Assembly: GCA_005881085.1 (NCBI GenBank)
Contig: VBGU01000006.1
Coordinates: 2,610 to 15,946, forward strand
Length of the DNA stretch: 13,337 bases
From: Chloroflexota bacterium
Lineage (GTDB): Bacteria > Chloroflexota > Limnocylindria > P2-11E
Direction of reading: 5' to 3'
Of this stretch, positions 1 through 7,104 are shown piece by piece; positions within the stretch are counted from its first letter, which is position 1; each line of letters begins with the position of its first letter. The notes under the pieces are model-generated. The model saw only the letters and a program-made list of their open reading frames with translations, ran no database searches and was not told the DNA's origin. A program made the translations under genes and the position numbers.

Positions 1-1279
1 ATGCGATATCGACGCGCCCGTTGTCTCCGGCGGCAGGCCAGGCGAAGACGTTGTTGTGGAGGCCGGGTGTCGGGATCGTGACCGGCGTCGACCAGGTGTT
101 GCCCTCGTTCGTCGAGAAGCTGTACTTGAGCAGTGTGTCGCCAGTGACCTGCCCGGTGCCATTGATGGGTGCCTGCTCCCATACGGCGTAGAGGGTCCCG
201 GACTTGTCGATGGCCATCGTCGGGAAATTGGCGCCGGTCTTCGAGCCAGGGAAGCTCGCCACTGGTAGGTCGACGCAGTCGAGACGGCTCGGATCGCTCA
301 CATTGGTAATGGGTGGCCCGAACGCGACCGGGAAGCAGCGGCCGATCAGGATCTTGCTCAGCGACGCGTCGTCATGGATGACGTAGACGTGCTCGACAGC
401 CGACGCAAGTGTCGACTGCCCGTTGTGGTCCGTCTTTGTCGCGACGGGGCTGACCTCGTCGTTTCCCATGATCCCCTCGTTACAGGTTCCGATGCCACTG
501 ACCCTGTTCCCGGGGCCGAACTGGATCCCCGCGGTGCTCGAGAGCGCGCTCGTCACCGGGGAGCGCCACATGGTAAGGACGTTGTTGGCGAAGCCTGAGA
601 CCGGGCACTGGAGGGCGCCCGACCCGATCTGGTCCGCAACGAGGTAGATGCTTCCGCCCGCCGTCGGATCGCCATCGGTCGCGAACCACTGCCGGTCGAC
701 GAGCGTGTCAGGCACGCCCGTGTTGCTGCAGGCGAAGAACGTCTGACCTTGATCGTCCGATCGCGCGGTGCTGAAGTTCAGGAGGGTCAGGTCGGCGAAG
801 TAGAGGTGTCCGTTCGAGTCGACGGCGATCTCGGTGTCGCCGCCGCCCGCGCATGTGGGGTTGACCTTGCCCACGGTCGGCGTGGCGGCGGGGATCCACT
901 TGAAAGTCCGTCCGCCGTCGAGCGAGCGCCAGATCCAGCTCGTATCAGACGAGAGCGCCCCGGGGACGCTTGTGTAGATGGCCCGCGCATTCGCGGTGTT
1001 TGTGAGGCTGGTCCGGGGATCGAGGCGAATGTCTTGCTCGAAGCCGACCCCCTGGATGCCGCTGATCGTCGGTTGACCGAACGTCGGCGCATCTGGGACG
1101 ATCGAGGCGATCTGGCCGTTCGGTTGCCCGTGGGATGCCGCAAGCGACACCTGCGACTCCTGGCTCGAACTCGATCCGTCGGCCCGGCCGCTGACGCTCG
1201 GCACCGGCGCGACGAGGACGAGCGCGACGATTAAGATTGGGACCGGACCGAGCGAGGGCGTTCGATGGTGGCGTTTCAT
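1..1279 (-). CDS. Secreted Asp-box (BNR/sialidase-fold) protein, C-terminus beyond window
   Basis: The minus-strand frame is open from ATG at 1279 to the window edge, giving 426 residues without a stop, so the gene is C-terminally partial. Residues 1-31 form a signal peptide: basic MKRHHR, then a hydrophobic stretch (about 13-26) and a small-residue exit around 28-34. The mature part carries three Asp-box motifs (S-x-D/N-x-G-x-T-F/W): SLDGGRTF at 119-126, SDDQGQTF at 174-181 and STNEGNTW at 389-396. Strands such as IAVDSNGHLYFAD (151-163) and MAIDKSGTLYAVW (355-367) are typical of beta-propeller blades in exo-sialidase-like and photosynthesis-stability-like proteins. A purine-rich GGGAGAGG (1292-1285) lies 5 nt before the ATG and supports this start. 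Asp boxes are structural, so enzymatic activity cannot be inferred; no sialidase Arg triad can be judged from the partial protein. Likely exported and wall-associated or extracellular. Fold confident, function unknown. Confidence 0.85.
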   Translation of the reverse strand, partial: MKRHHRTPSLGPVPILIVALVLVAPVPSVSGRADGSSSSQESQVSLAASHGQPNGQIASIVPDAPTFGQPTISGIQGVGFEQDIRLDPRTSLTNTANARAIYTSVPGALSSDTSWIWRSLDGGRTFKWIPAATPTVGKVNPTCAGGGDTEIAVDSNGHLYFADLTLLNFSTARSDDQGQTFFACSNTGVPDTLVDRQWFATDGDPTAGGSIYLVADQIGSGALQCPVSGFANNVLTMWRSPVTSALSSTAGIQFGPGNRVSGIGTCNEGIMGNDEVSPVATKTDHNGQSTLASAVEHVYVIHDDASLSKILIGRCFPVAFGPPITNVSDPSRLDCVDLPVASFPGSKTGANFPTMAIDKSGTLYAVWEQAPINGTGQVTGDTLLKYSFSTNEGNTWSTPVTIPTPGLHNNVFAWPAAGDNGRVDIA

Positions 1280-1418
1280 ATGAGCCTCTCCCAAGATCTC
1301 TCTCGTCAGGAAAGGGCTGGCGCAGCTGAACGCCGAGGCCTTGCTGCATGGCCGGTGCCAGGACGAGACGAGGCTCGGTCGAGCGCCGAATGGTCGGGCG
1401 ATCGGTCCGCCTCGCGGG

Positions 1419-1501
1419 GCTGATCACCAAGCGCTGGGCGATCTCACCGTTCGAGAGGCGGTCGCGACGAGCCTCATGATCTGGCGTTCGCGCTGGGTGA
1501 G
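1419..1501 (-). pseudogene. LuxR-type helix-turn-helix fragment, frameshifted relic
   Basis: The minus strand encodes LTQRERQIMRLVAT, the opening of a LuxR/GerE DNA-binding domain. The frame then shifts, and the neighbouring frame continues with LSNGEIAQRLVIS, the next part of the same domain. Adding one G in the GC-rich run near 1458-1461 would restore a continuous LTQRER...VIS reading, so a 1-nt deletion is the simplest explanation. No recognisable HTH sequence continues after VIS, and no receiver or ATPase domain precedes it. The helices differ clearly from those of the intact regulator at 2372-5299 (LTPREREVADLIAEGF), so this is debris of a different LuxR-family gene, not a recent copy. 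In the original frame it reads through from the fadD relic upstream and ends in a stop shortly after the shift. Confidence 0.75.
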
Positions 1502-1567
1502 CGGGTCGCTGAGGAAGCGGGCCACCGCTGGTCGTTTCGCTAACGGCAGCTGATCGGGACTCACACA

Positions 1568-1817
1568 TGCGGCGAGCTGACGTCGCAGGACTTTTCCGAT
1601 GAGCGTCTTGGGTAGCTCGGTGCGAAAAACGATTTCGCCGGTGTAGAGCCAACCGTCGCGGAGCACCGCCGCGGTCTCCTTCGGCTTCTGCCAATACCCA
1701 TCTATGAGATTGGGGCCGCGAAGGCACAGCTCCCCCGCCTCACCCGCGTCCACCTCGCGCGTGCCGGTCTCGATGTCGACGATCTTGCAGTCGACGTCGG
1801 GCATCGGAAGGCCGACC
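1568..1817 (-). pseudogene. fadD-like acyl-CoA synthetase relic, C-terminal part with internal deletion
   Basis: Translated on the minus strand, this stretch starts VGLPMPDVDC, runs to DGWLYTGEIV and then jumps directly to FRTELPKTLIGK and RRQLAA. These parts match residues about 387-449 and 542-561 of the intact synthetase at 5338-7065. The first block has 5 amino-acid differences in 63 residues, and by eye about 21 mismatches in 176 aligned bases. Between the blocks, 92 codons (276 bp) present in the intact gene are missing, with ATCGT at both ends of the lost segment. The adenylate-binding P-loop region and the whole N-terminus are absent, so it cannot encode a working ligase. It is joined upstream to a metF fragment in a different frame and runs downstream into a LuxR fragment. 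Clear relic; the donor is probably a paralogue of the intact gene. Confidence 0.9.
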
Positions 1818-1955
1818 CGAAACGAAGGACGGCTTGAGCGGCTGCAGGTCGGCGATCGTCCGCGTGAGAAGCTGCTGCTCTTCGTTGTCCTTGGGGGGAA
1901 AGAACTCGAACGAGAACGTCTGCCCGGTTGCGAGGAGGTCGACGATCCGGGCCAT
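1818..1955 (-). pseudogene. metF: 5' fragment of a methylenetetrahydrofolate reductase (metF-like) gene
   Basis: From ATG at 1955 the minus strand reads MARIVDLLATGQTFSFEFFPPKD and on to LQPLKPSFVS, 46 residues in all. FSFEFFPPKD is the hallmark N-terminal beta-strand of the MetF TIM barrel, and P-x-F-V-S is where the family normally continues with VTYGA. Here the sequence switches within a few bases (about 1814-1818) to fadD-derived DNA in another frame, and translation would end at 1740 after 71 residues. A full MetF is close to 290 residues, so over 80% is missing, including most of the FAD- and folate-binding residues. The upstream side keeps the natural start, 49 bp after the stop of the small exported protein gene. 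This suggests an intact 5' end and a rearrangement inside the gene. Identification rests on one strong motif plus position. Confidence 0.8.
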
Positions 1956-2004
1956 TCCCCGGCGAGTTTAGGTAGGTCGATGGCCGGGTTGGCGCGCGGC
2001 GGCG

Positions 2005-2274
2005 TTAGCCACCGCTGTCCCTGACGGTCTGCTCCGGACTGCCCTCGATCGGTGCCGCGTGCCACGAGCTGCTTGCACAATGGCCGTTCGCGAACGCGGC
2101 TTCTTCAGGGCTTCCCCCGACCGGCGCCACGCAAAACGGGGCTGGCTGGATCGCCTGTCTGGTCGGCCCGCTGCCCGCCCAGGTCAGGGAGCCGCAGCTG
2201 ACAAGCGCCAGGGCGACGAGTGCTGAACGCGCGTAGCCGAGAGCGTCCACCCGAGAGAACTGTGATTTCGCCAC
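2005..2274 (-). CDS. Small putative exported protein or lipoprotein with internal repeat
   Basis: GTG start at 2274, preceded at 7 nt by a strong GGAGG (2286-2282), the best ribosome binding site in the window. The product is 89 residues. The N-terminus has Arg8 and Arg16, then a hydrophobic core (SALVALALVS, 17-26) ending in LVSC (24-27), which fits a loose lipobox with Cys27 as lipidation site. Cleavage after TWA33 by signal peptidase I is the alternative. The short mature part (about 55-63 residues) contains Cys48 and Cys66 and a repeat of APVGGSPEE (50-58) as APIEGSPEQ (74-82). I do not recognise a family. It lies 97 bp below the LuxR-type regulator on the same strand, so it could be cotranscribed. 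That the hairpin at 2281-2311 covers its ribosome binding site supports it being a real, regulated gene. Function unknown. Confidence 0.6.
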   Translation of the reverse strand: MAKSQFSRVDALGYARSALVALALVSCGSLTWAGSGPTRQAIQPAPFCVAPVGGSPEEAAFANGHCASSSWHAAPIEGSPEQTVRDSGG

Positions 2275-2280
2275 CTCTGT

Positions 2281-2311
2281 ACCTCCAGGTCGATGGCCCG
2301 ACGATGGAGGT
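2281..2311 (-). promoter_or_regulatory. Hairpin masking the Shine-Dalgarno site of the small exported protein
   Basis: In mRNA sense (minus strand) a 7-base arm ACCTCCA (2311-2305) pairs perfectly with TGGAGGT (2287-2281). Inside it, GTCG pairs with CGAC around a 6-base loop. The distal arm contains the whole GGAGG that serves the GTG at 2274, so the folded form would hide the ribosome binding site. This is visible pairing. A role as translational switch or thermosensor is inference. Confidence 0.5.
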
Positions 2312-2330
2312 CAGGGGCGGCGCGCACATC

Positions 2331-2359
2331 CGGAACAGTACGGAGAAACGGTACGGAAC
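2331..2359. repeat. Short direct repeats (CGGAAC and GTACGGA)
   Basis: In the 97-bp gap between the LuxR-type regulator and the small exported protein gene, CGGAAC occurs at 2331-2336 and again at 2354-2359. GTACGGA occurs at 2338-2344 and 2351-2357. The spacing of about 23 bp for the first pair is near two helical turns, as for some activator sites. No convincing -10/-35 pair is seen, so the meaning is uncertain. Confidence 0.25.
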
Positions 2360-2371
2360 TTAGGGCGGGCG

Positions 2372-5299
2372 CTAGGCTCGGCCAGCGGCGCCAACTCTTG
2401 CTGCAATCTCGGCGCGATTCCGCACCGCGAGCTTGTCCATGATCCGCTCGACGTGACTTTCGGCGGTTCGCTCTGAAATGACGAGTCGCGTCGCGATCTG
2501 ACGGTTCGTGAACCCTTCGGCGATGAGGTCGGCGACCTCGCGCTCACGTGGCGTGAGCGCGGTCTTCACCGAGGCGGCCCGCCGCGGGACGGGGGGCATC
2601 GAGAGGTCGTGCGCGCGAGCCCACGCCGCGAGCCGGCCGAGAAACCACGTTGCCCCGCCGCGCCGCCAGAAGGCGATGACGGCCTCGAGATCCGCGCGCG
2701 CCGCCGCTTCATCCTCGGGGTGCCTCCGCTGGAGCAGAAGCTCCGCACGATGCAGGCACGCGATGGTCCAGACAAATGGCCACTGACCCTCCGCGAGCAT
2801 CTCGACGCTCAGCTCGGCGAGGCGCATAGCGCTGTCGAGGTCGCCCGTCTGCTCGGCGAGAAGTACGCCGCCGTAGGCTCGGCGCGCCTGGCGTTCTCGC
2901 GATTCGATTGGCGCCGGAACGCCATGCATCGCGAGCGCGATCCAGCGATCGAGTAGGGACCTATCGCTCAGCCTGCGCGCGGCCTCCACCCCGAGGACGA
3001 CGGCGACGTCGAGGCTCCATCTCCATGAGCCCTCGGTGAGTGGCTTCACAGCCAGCTCCGCGTGCTCGATCGCGGCCCCCGGATCGTCGGCGAGCAGCAG
3101 TGGCTGAGCCGACGTAGCCGCGAAACTCGTCCAGGCCGGCGGCCCCTTCAGCAGACGGCTACGCAGCGCGTCGAGGTCCGGCATCGCCTCCGGCCCGCGT
3201 CGCGCGACCTCGACGAGGGCGATCCGAAGTCCGACCTCGGCTGAAACATTGCTGTCGGGCACCAGCAGCCGGGAGACCCGCAGAGCGCGATCGAAGTCGC
3301 CGCTGGCGATGGCTTGCTCGACCTCCAGGGCCGACAAGAGACCACCAACATAGCCGTGCTCGTGTGCATGTGCGACAGCATCCTCGTAGAGCCGTCGACG
3401 CTCCTCGGGCGCTCTTCCGAGGAGGGTTGTTGCGCTCATGAGCGCCAGCCGGCAGGCGAACACAAGCTCAGGAGCACCGCTCTCGTACGCGAGTGCAAGC
3501 GCGGTCTCGAGGTCCTTCATTCCTTCGCTCCTTCCGTCACGGACGAGCCCGAAGCCGCGCTGGCGGAGGCCGTCGGTCTGAATATCGGGTCGGTGTAGGC
3601 GCCGCCCGATCTCGACAACTCGATCGGCCCACTGCACAGGGCCGCGAAAGGCATCGGCGGTCCTTAACGTGTTGGAGACGGTGTCCTCAAGGTTGCGTTG
3701 GCGGTAGGCCTCCGCAAGCTCCGCGGTCTCGCCGAGCGGCTCCAGAAGGCGGATCGCTTCGTCGCCCAGCCGCGTCGCTTCGTCCGCCTCCCCGAAGTAG
3801 ATATGTATTCCCGACAGTACGGAGAGAACGACCCCCGTGCGGCCCACGTCGCCGCGAGCATCGTAAGCGCGACGCGCTTCCTCGGCCGCGCGCATCGCCT
3901 CATGCCCTTCGCCGGTGCGAAACGCCGCCTGCGCGAATCGCAGCTGCAGGTCCGCGAGGTCCGCGCCGTCGGGGGCAAGCTCGAGTGCGCGCGCGAGGTG
4001 TCGGTGGGCTTGGGCGAAAGCGAAGAGCCGCGCCGCCCGCCGGCCGGCAAGGTCGTGATAGCGGAAGGCCTGGTCTGCCATCCCGGCCTCGTCGTAGTGG
4101 TAAGCGAGCTCCTCCGCGTCGCTTTCCCTGTCTGCGCCAGCGCGCTCCTCCAGCGCGAGCGCGGTGTCGCGGTGCAATAGGCGGCGCTCCCTCGAGAGAA
4201 GTTCAGCCAGGACGCTTTCGCGCGTGAGCGCGTGGTGGAACCGGAAAACATCGGTCTCTGAGGAGTCGGACTCATCGATGAGCTGCGCTTCGACCGCTTC
4301 GCGCAGCGCGAGTGTGAGAGCGTCATCCGACATTCGCGTCACTTGACGCAGCAGCGCGAAATCGAACGATGGACCGATGACCGCTGCGATACGCAGCGCC
4401 TGACGGGCGCTCTCGCGGAGGCCAGCGAAGCGGTCCTGCAGCGTGTCCCGCACAGACGATGGAAGGACCATGTCGCCGACTCGGCCCTCGTGGTGCCAGC
4501 CGCCGTCGCGGTAGACAAGGCGCTTGGTCTCCACCAGCGCCTTCAGGATCTCCTCGGTGAAGAAGGGATTCCCTTCGCAGCGCTCGTGAATCGTCTGAAC
4601 GAGCTCTTTGGGGACGGCGGCGCCCAGCCCAAGCGCCGCGTGGGTCATCTCGCTCGTCTCGTCAGCGCTCAGCGGGCCGAGCGTCAACGTGTCGGCCAGT
4701 CGGCCGCGAGAGAGAGCGGTCAGGACGGCTCGGAGGGGATGGAGCCTATGAAGCTCCTCCGTTCGGTAGGTTCCCACGAGGAGGGCAGTCCGATCCTGGA
4801 GCGCTTTCGTCAGATATTCGAAAAGTTCGAGCGTCCCCTCGTCGGCCCAGTGAAGGTCGTCGATGGCCACCACGATCGGCGCTCTTCGTGTCAAATCCGC
4901 GAACGTCGTGGCGAAGAAGCGGAGACTTCGATAGCGCATGTCCGGATCGGTGAACGCGTTGGCTTGAGACTCTGGCCCCCGAGGGACATCAGTTACGCCG
5001 TGCAACGAATCGACGAATGGCCCGAAAGGCCGCCGGGCTTCCGCTTTGTTGCATTGCCCGTGAAGGATCCGCGCCCCTCTGGGCCGCGCATGCGCGAGGA
5101 ACGCGGCGAGGAGCCTACTCTTGCCGATTCCGGCATCGCCGGCGATGAGCACAGTCCGGCCGGCACCGCGCAGCGCCTCCGCGAGCAACGCATCCAGCGC
5201 GGCGAGCTCGGTCTCGCGGCCGACCAACGTCGGACAAAGGATTCGGTGATGAGCAGCAGGCTTATCTACCCGGCGCACGAGGTCATTGTGTGCGCTCAT
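2372..5299 (-). CDS. LuxR-family transcriptional regulator with N-terminal AAA/STAND ATPase (LAL type)
   Basis: A 975-residue regulator of the large ATP-binding LuxR (LAL/MalT-like) class. An AAA_16-type ATPase region follows LVGRETEL (25-32), with Walker A GDAGIGKS at 54-61, Walker B IVVAIDDLHWAD at 142-153 and the family signature GNPFFTEE at 243-250. Residues about 395-890 are helical, Ala/Leu/Glu-rich repeats resembling TPRs, the usual ligand- or partner-sensing part. The C-terminus (915-975) is a complete LuxR/GerE helix-turn-helix starting LTPREREVADLIAEG and ending near VRNRAEIAARV. In this family inducer and ATP binding cause oligomerisation and promoter activation; here the ligand is unknown. 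ATG at 5299 lies 38 bp after the stop of the acyl-CoA synthetase on the same strand, so the two probably form an operon and the regulator may respond to lipid supply (inference). No good Shine-Dalgarno site is seen. All key motifs are intact. Confidence 0.93.
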   Translation of the reverse strand: MSAHNDLVRRVDKPAAHHRILCPTLVGRETELAALDALLAEALRGAGRTVLIAGDAGIGKSRLLAAFLAHARPRGARILHGQCNKAEARRPFGPFVDSLHGVTDVPRGPESQANAFTDPDMRYRSLRFFATTFADLTRRAPIVVAIDDLHWADEGTLELFEYLTKALQDRTALLVGTYRTEELHRLHPLRAVLTALSRGRLADTLTLGPLSADETSEMTHAALGLGAAVPKELVQTIHERCEGNPFFTEEILKALVETKRLVYRDGGWHHEGRVGDMVLPSSVRDTLQDRFAGLRESARQALRIAAVIGPSFDFALLRQVTRMSDDALTLALREAVEAQLIDESDSSETDVFRFHHALTRESVLAELLSRERRLLHRDTALALEERAGADRESDAEELAYHYDEAGMADQAFRYHDLAGRRAARLFAFAQAHRHLARALELAPDGADLADLQLRFAQAAFRTGEGHEAMRAAEEARRAYDARGDVGRTGVVLSVLSGIHIYFGEADEATRLGDEAIRLLEPLGETAELAEAYRQRNLEDTVSNTLRTADAFRGPVQWADRVVEIGRRLHRPDIQTDGLRQRGFGLVRDGRSEGMKDLETALALAYESGAPELVFACRLALMSATTLLGRAPEERRRLYEDAVAHAHEHGYVGGLLSALEVEQAIASGDFDRALRVSRLLVPDSNVSAEVGLRIALVEVARRGPEAMPDLDALRSRLLKGPPAWTSFAATSAQPLLLADDPGAAIEHAELAVKPLTEGSWRWSLDVAVVLGVEAARRLSDRSLLDRWIALAMHGVPAPIESRERQARRAYGGVLLAEQTGDLDSAMRLAELSVEMLAEGQWPFVWTIACLHRAELLLQRRHPEDEAAARADLEAVIAFWRRGGATWFLGRLAAWARAHDLSMPPVPRRAASVKTALTPREREVADLIAEGFTNRQIATRLVISERTAESHVERIMDKLAVRNRAEIAARVGAAGRA

Positions 5300-5337
5300 G
5301 CAACTGCGATAACGCGTCGGGAACTAGGCCGCGGTCC

Positions 5338-7065
5338 TCAGCCGGCGCGCGGCAGCGGCACGATCGGAACGCCCGGCTCTTCGGCGGCGAGCTGGCGTCG
5401 AAGCACTTTTCCGATAAGCGTCTTCGGGAGCTCCGCGCGGAACACGATCTCGACGGGGACTTTGTATGGCGCCAGATTCGCGCGGCAGTGGTCCGTCAGC
5501 TCCTGCGCCGTCGCTTTGCCGCCCGGCCGGAGCACGACGAACGCCTTCACCACCTCGCCCTTCGATGGGTGCGGGACGCCCACGGCCGCGGCCTCGAGCA
5601 CCGCGGGATGCGAGTACAGGACCTCATCGACCTCGCGGGGGTACACCTTGAAGCCGGAGACGATGATCATTTCCTTCTTGCGGTCGACGACGAACAGGTA
5701 GCCGTCCTCGTCCATGCGGACGATGTCGCCGGTGTAGAGCCAACCGTCGCGCAGGACAGCTGCGGTTTCCTCCGGCTTGTGCCAGTAACCGTCCATGAGA
5801 TTCGGCCCCCGCAGGCACAGCTCCCCCGCCTCGCCCGCGTCCACCTCGCGCGTGCCGGTTTCGATGTCGACGATTCTGCAGTCGACGTCAGGCATCGGGA
5901 GGCCGACTGACCCAGGCTTGCGGATTCCCTCGCGCGGATTCGAGTGCGTCACCGGTGCAGCCTCGGTGAGGCCGTACCCTTCGAGCACCTTCCCGCCCGT
6001 GAGCCCTTCGAATCGCTTCATGACCTCGATCGGGAGCGGCGCGGACCCGGACATGAACCACTCGATCGAACGCAGGTCGTACTTCGCGAGGTCACGCGAC
6101 TCGTTGAGAAGGATGTAGATGCGCGGCGCGCCCGGGAAAAAGCGCGGCCGATGTTTCTGGATCGCGAGGAGGATGTGCTTCAGATCTGGACGGGGGATGA
6201 GGACCATCGTCATCGCTTTGAGAGTCGCCAGGTTCATGACAACCGTGAGACCGTACACATGGAAGAACGGCATGATCGCGAGGATCCGATCGCCCGGGGC
6301 CACCGCCGCGTGCCACGCGTGGCACTGGTGGACGTTCGCTACGAGCGCTCGATGAGACAGCATCGCGCCCTTTGGGACGCCGGTCGTGCCTCCGGTGTAC
6401 TGAAGAACGGCGAGGTCCGCAGGCGCGACGTCCACCGGGACGCGCGCGCTCGGGTCGGCGAGCATGTCACGCAGCCACATCGCGCGGGGATCGCGGCGAA
6501 GATCGACGCGATGACCTTCCTTGCGCTCACGCAGCGCGGTGAAGAGGATGCGCAAGGCGAGCGCGAAGTGCTCCTTCACGTTCGTGACGACAATGCGCTC
6601 GACGCTCGTCCCCATCGCCGCTTCGGCGACCTGGGGGTAGAGGCGCGAGAGGACGACGACGACGCGGGCGCCCGAGTCCACAAGCTGGTTGTGGAGCTCG
6701 CGTACCGTGTAGAGGGGATTCGTCGGAACGACGACCGCACCCGCCTTGAGGCTGCCGAAGAATGAGTAGACGAATTGCGGGCAGTTCGGGAGGACGATGG
6801 CGACCCGGTCGCCTTTCTTCACACCGAGCCGCTGGAGGCCCGCGGCGAAGCGGTCGGCGAGCTCGTCGAGATGTCGGTACGTCATCGCCGAGTCGATGCA
6901 GCGATTTCCCACAGCCCCGCCAAATACGGTCGCAACGGTCTCCGGGTGCTCGCGGGCGGTGCGTTCGAGCAGGGCGTGGAGTGTCAAGCTGGGGTACGTC
7001 AGATGGCGTAGGACCCCAGGGTCGTATGCCGCTTCCCATTGGCCCACCGGCTGCATCATGCTCAT
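5338..7065 (-). CDS. fadD: Long-chain fatty acid-CoA ligase (acyl-CoA synthetase, FadD type)
   Basis: ANL-superfamily enzyme that activates a carboxylic acid as acyl-AMP and transfers it to CoA, the entry step of beta-oxidation. From ATG at 7065 the protein is 575 residues, normal for FadD. Motifs: phosphate-binding loop YTGGTTGVPKG at 223-233, GYGLTE at 363-368, DGWLYTGD at 440-447 and DRKKEMI hinge region at 461-467. The C-terminal lysine motif PKTLIGKVLRR has catalytic Lys553. MPFFHVYG (265-272) resembles the FadD fatty-acid gate region. The frame stays open to 7557 but that part lies opposite the thiolase and reads as Arg/Glu-rich noise. ATG at 7095 (10 residues longer) is an alternative start, and neither has a convincing ribosome binding site. 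Its neighbours are the divergent thiolase operon and the LuxR-type regulator 38 bp downstream. Chain-length preference cannot be read from sequence alone; long or medium chain is most likely. Confidence 0.93.
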   Translation of the reverse strand: MSMMQPVGQWEAAYDPGVLRHLTYPSLTLHALLERTAREHPETVATVFGGAVGNRCIDSAMTYRHLDELADRFAAGLQRLGVKKGDRVAIVLPNCPQFVYSFFGSLKAGAVVVPTNPLYTVRELHNQLVDSGARVVVVLSRLYPQVAEAAMGTSVERIVVTNVKEHFALALRILFTALRERKEGHRVDLRRDPRAMWLRDMLADPSARVPVDVAPADLAVLQYTGGTTGVPKGAMLSHRALVANVHQCHAWHAAVAPGDRILAIMPFFHVYGLTVVMNLATLKAMTMVLIPRPDLKHILLAIQKHRPRFFPGAPRIYILLNESRDLAKYDLRSIEWFMSGSAPLPIEVMKRFEGLTGGKVLEGYGLTEAAPVTHSNPREGIRKPGSVGLPMPDVDCRIVDIETGTREVDAGEAGELCLRGPNLMDGYWHKPEETAAVLRDGWLYTGDIVRMDEDGYLFVVDRKKEMIIVSGFKVYPREVDEVLYSHPAVLEAAAVGVPHPSKGEVVKAFVVLRPGGKATAQELTDHCRANLAPYKVPVEIVFRAELPKTLIGKVLRRQLAAEEPGVPIVPLPRAG

Positions 7066-7078
7066 AACGTCGAAACTC

Positions 7079-7101
7079 GCTTGACCGCTAGCCATGCAAG
7101 C
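7079..7101. promoter_or_regulatory. Nested palindrome between the divergent fadD and thiolase genes
   Basis: GCTTG (7079-7083) and CAAGC (7097-7101) form an inverted repeat centred at 7090. A second palindrome, GCTAGC (7087-7092), sits almost exactly at its centre. The site lies between the probable starts of fadD (7065) and thiolase (7105), where one bound regulator could affect both directions. The arms are only 5 bp, so chance is not excluded. Confidence 0.3.
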
Positions 7102-7104
7102 CCA

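Noticed and set aside
945..1727. 260-codon minus-strand frame containing SNGEIAQRLVIS
   Set aside because: Only the short LuxR piece is meaningful. The rest is out-of-frame reading of the fadD relic and of the secreted Asp-box gene.
1424..2080. 218-codon minus-strand frame as a real fusion protein (ligase fragment plus HTH)
   Set aside because: Its first part is out-of-frame reading of the small exported protein and metF fragment, its ligase part lacks 92 internal codons, and its HTH is frameshifted. A chance read-through of debris is the better explanation.
4343..5701. 452-codon plus-strand open frame
   Set aside because: Antisense to the LuxR-type regulator and fadD, both of which have intact family motifs; no recognisable domain in the shadow frame.
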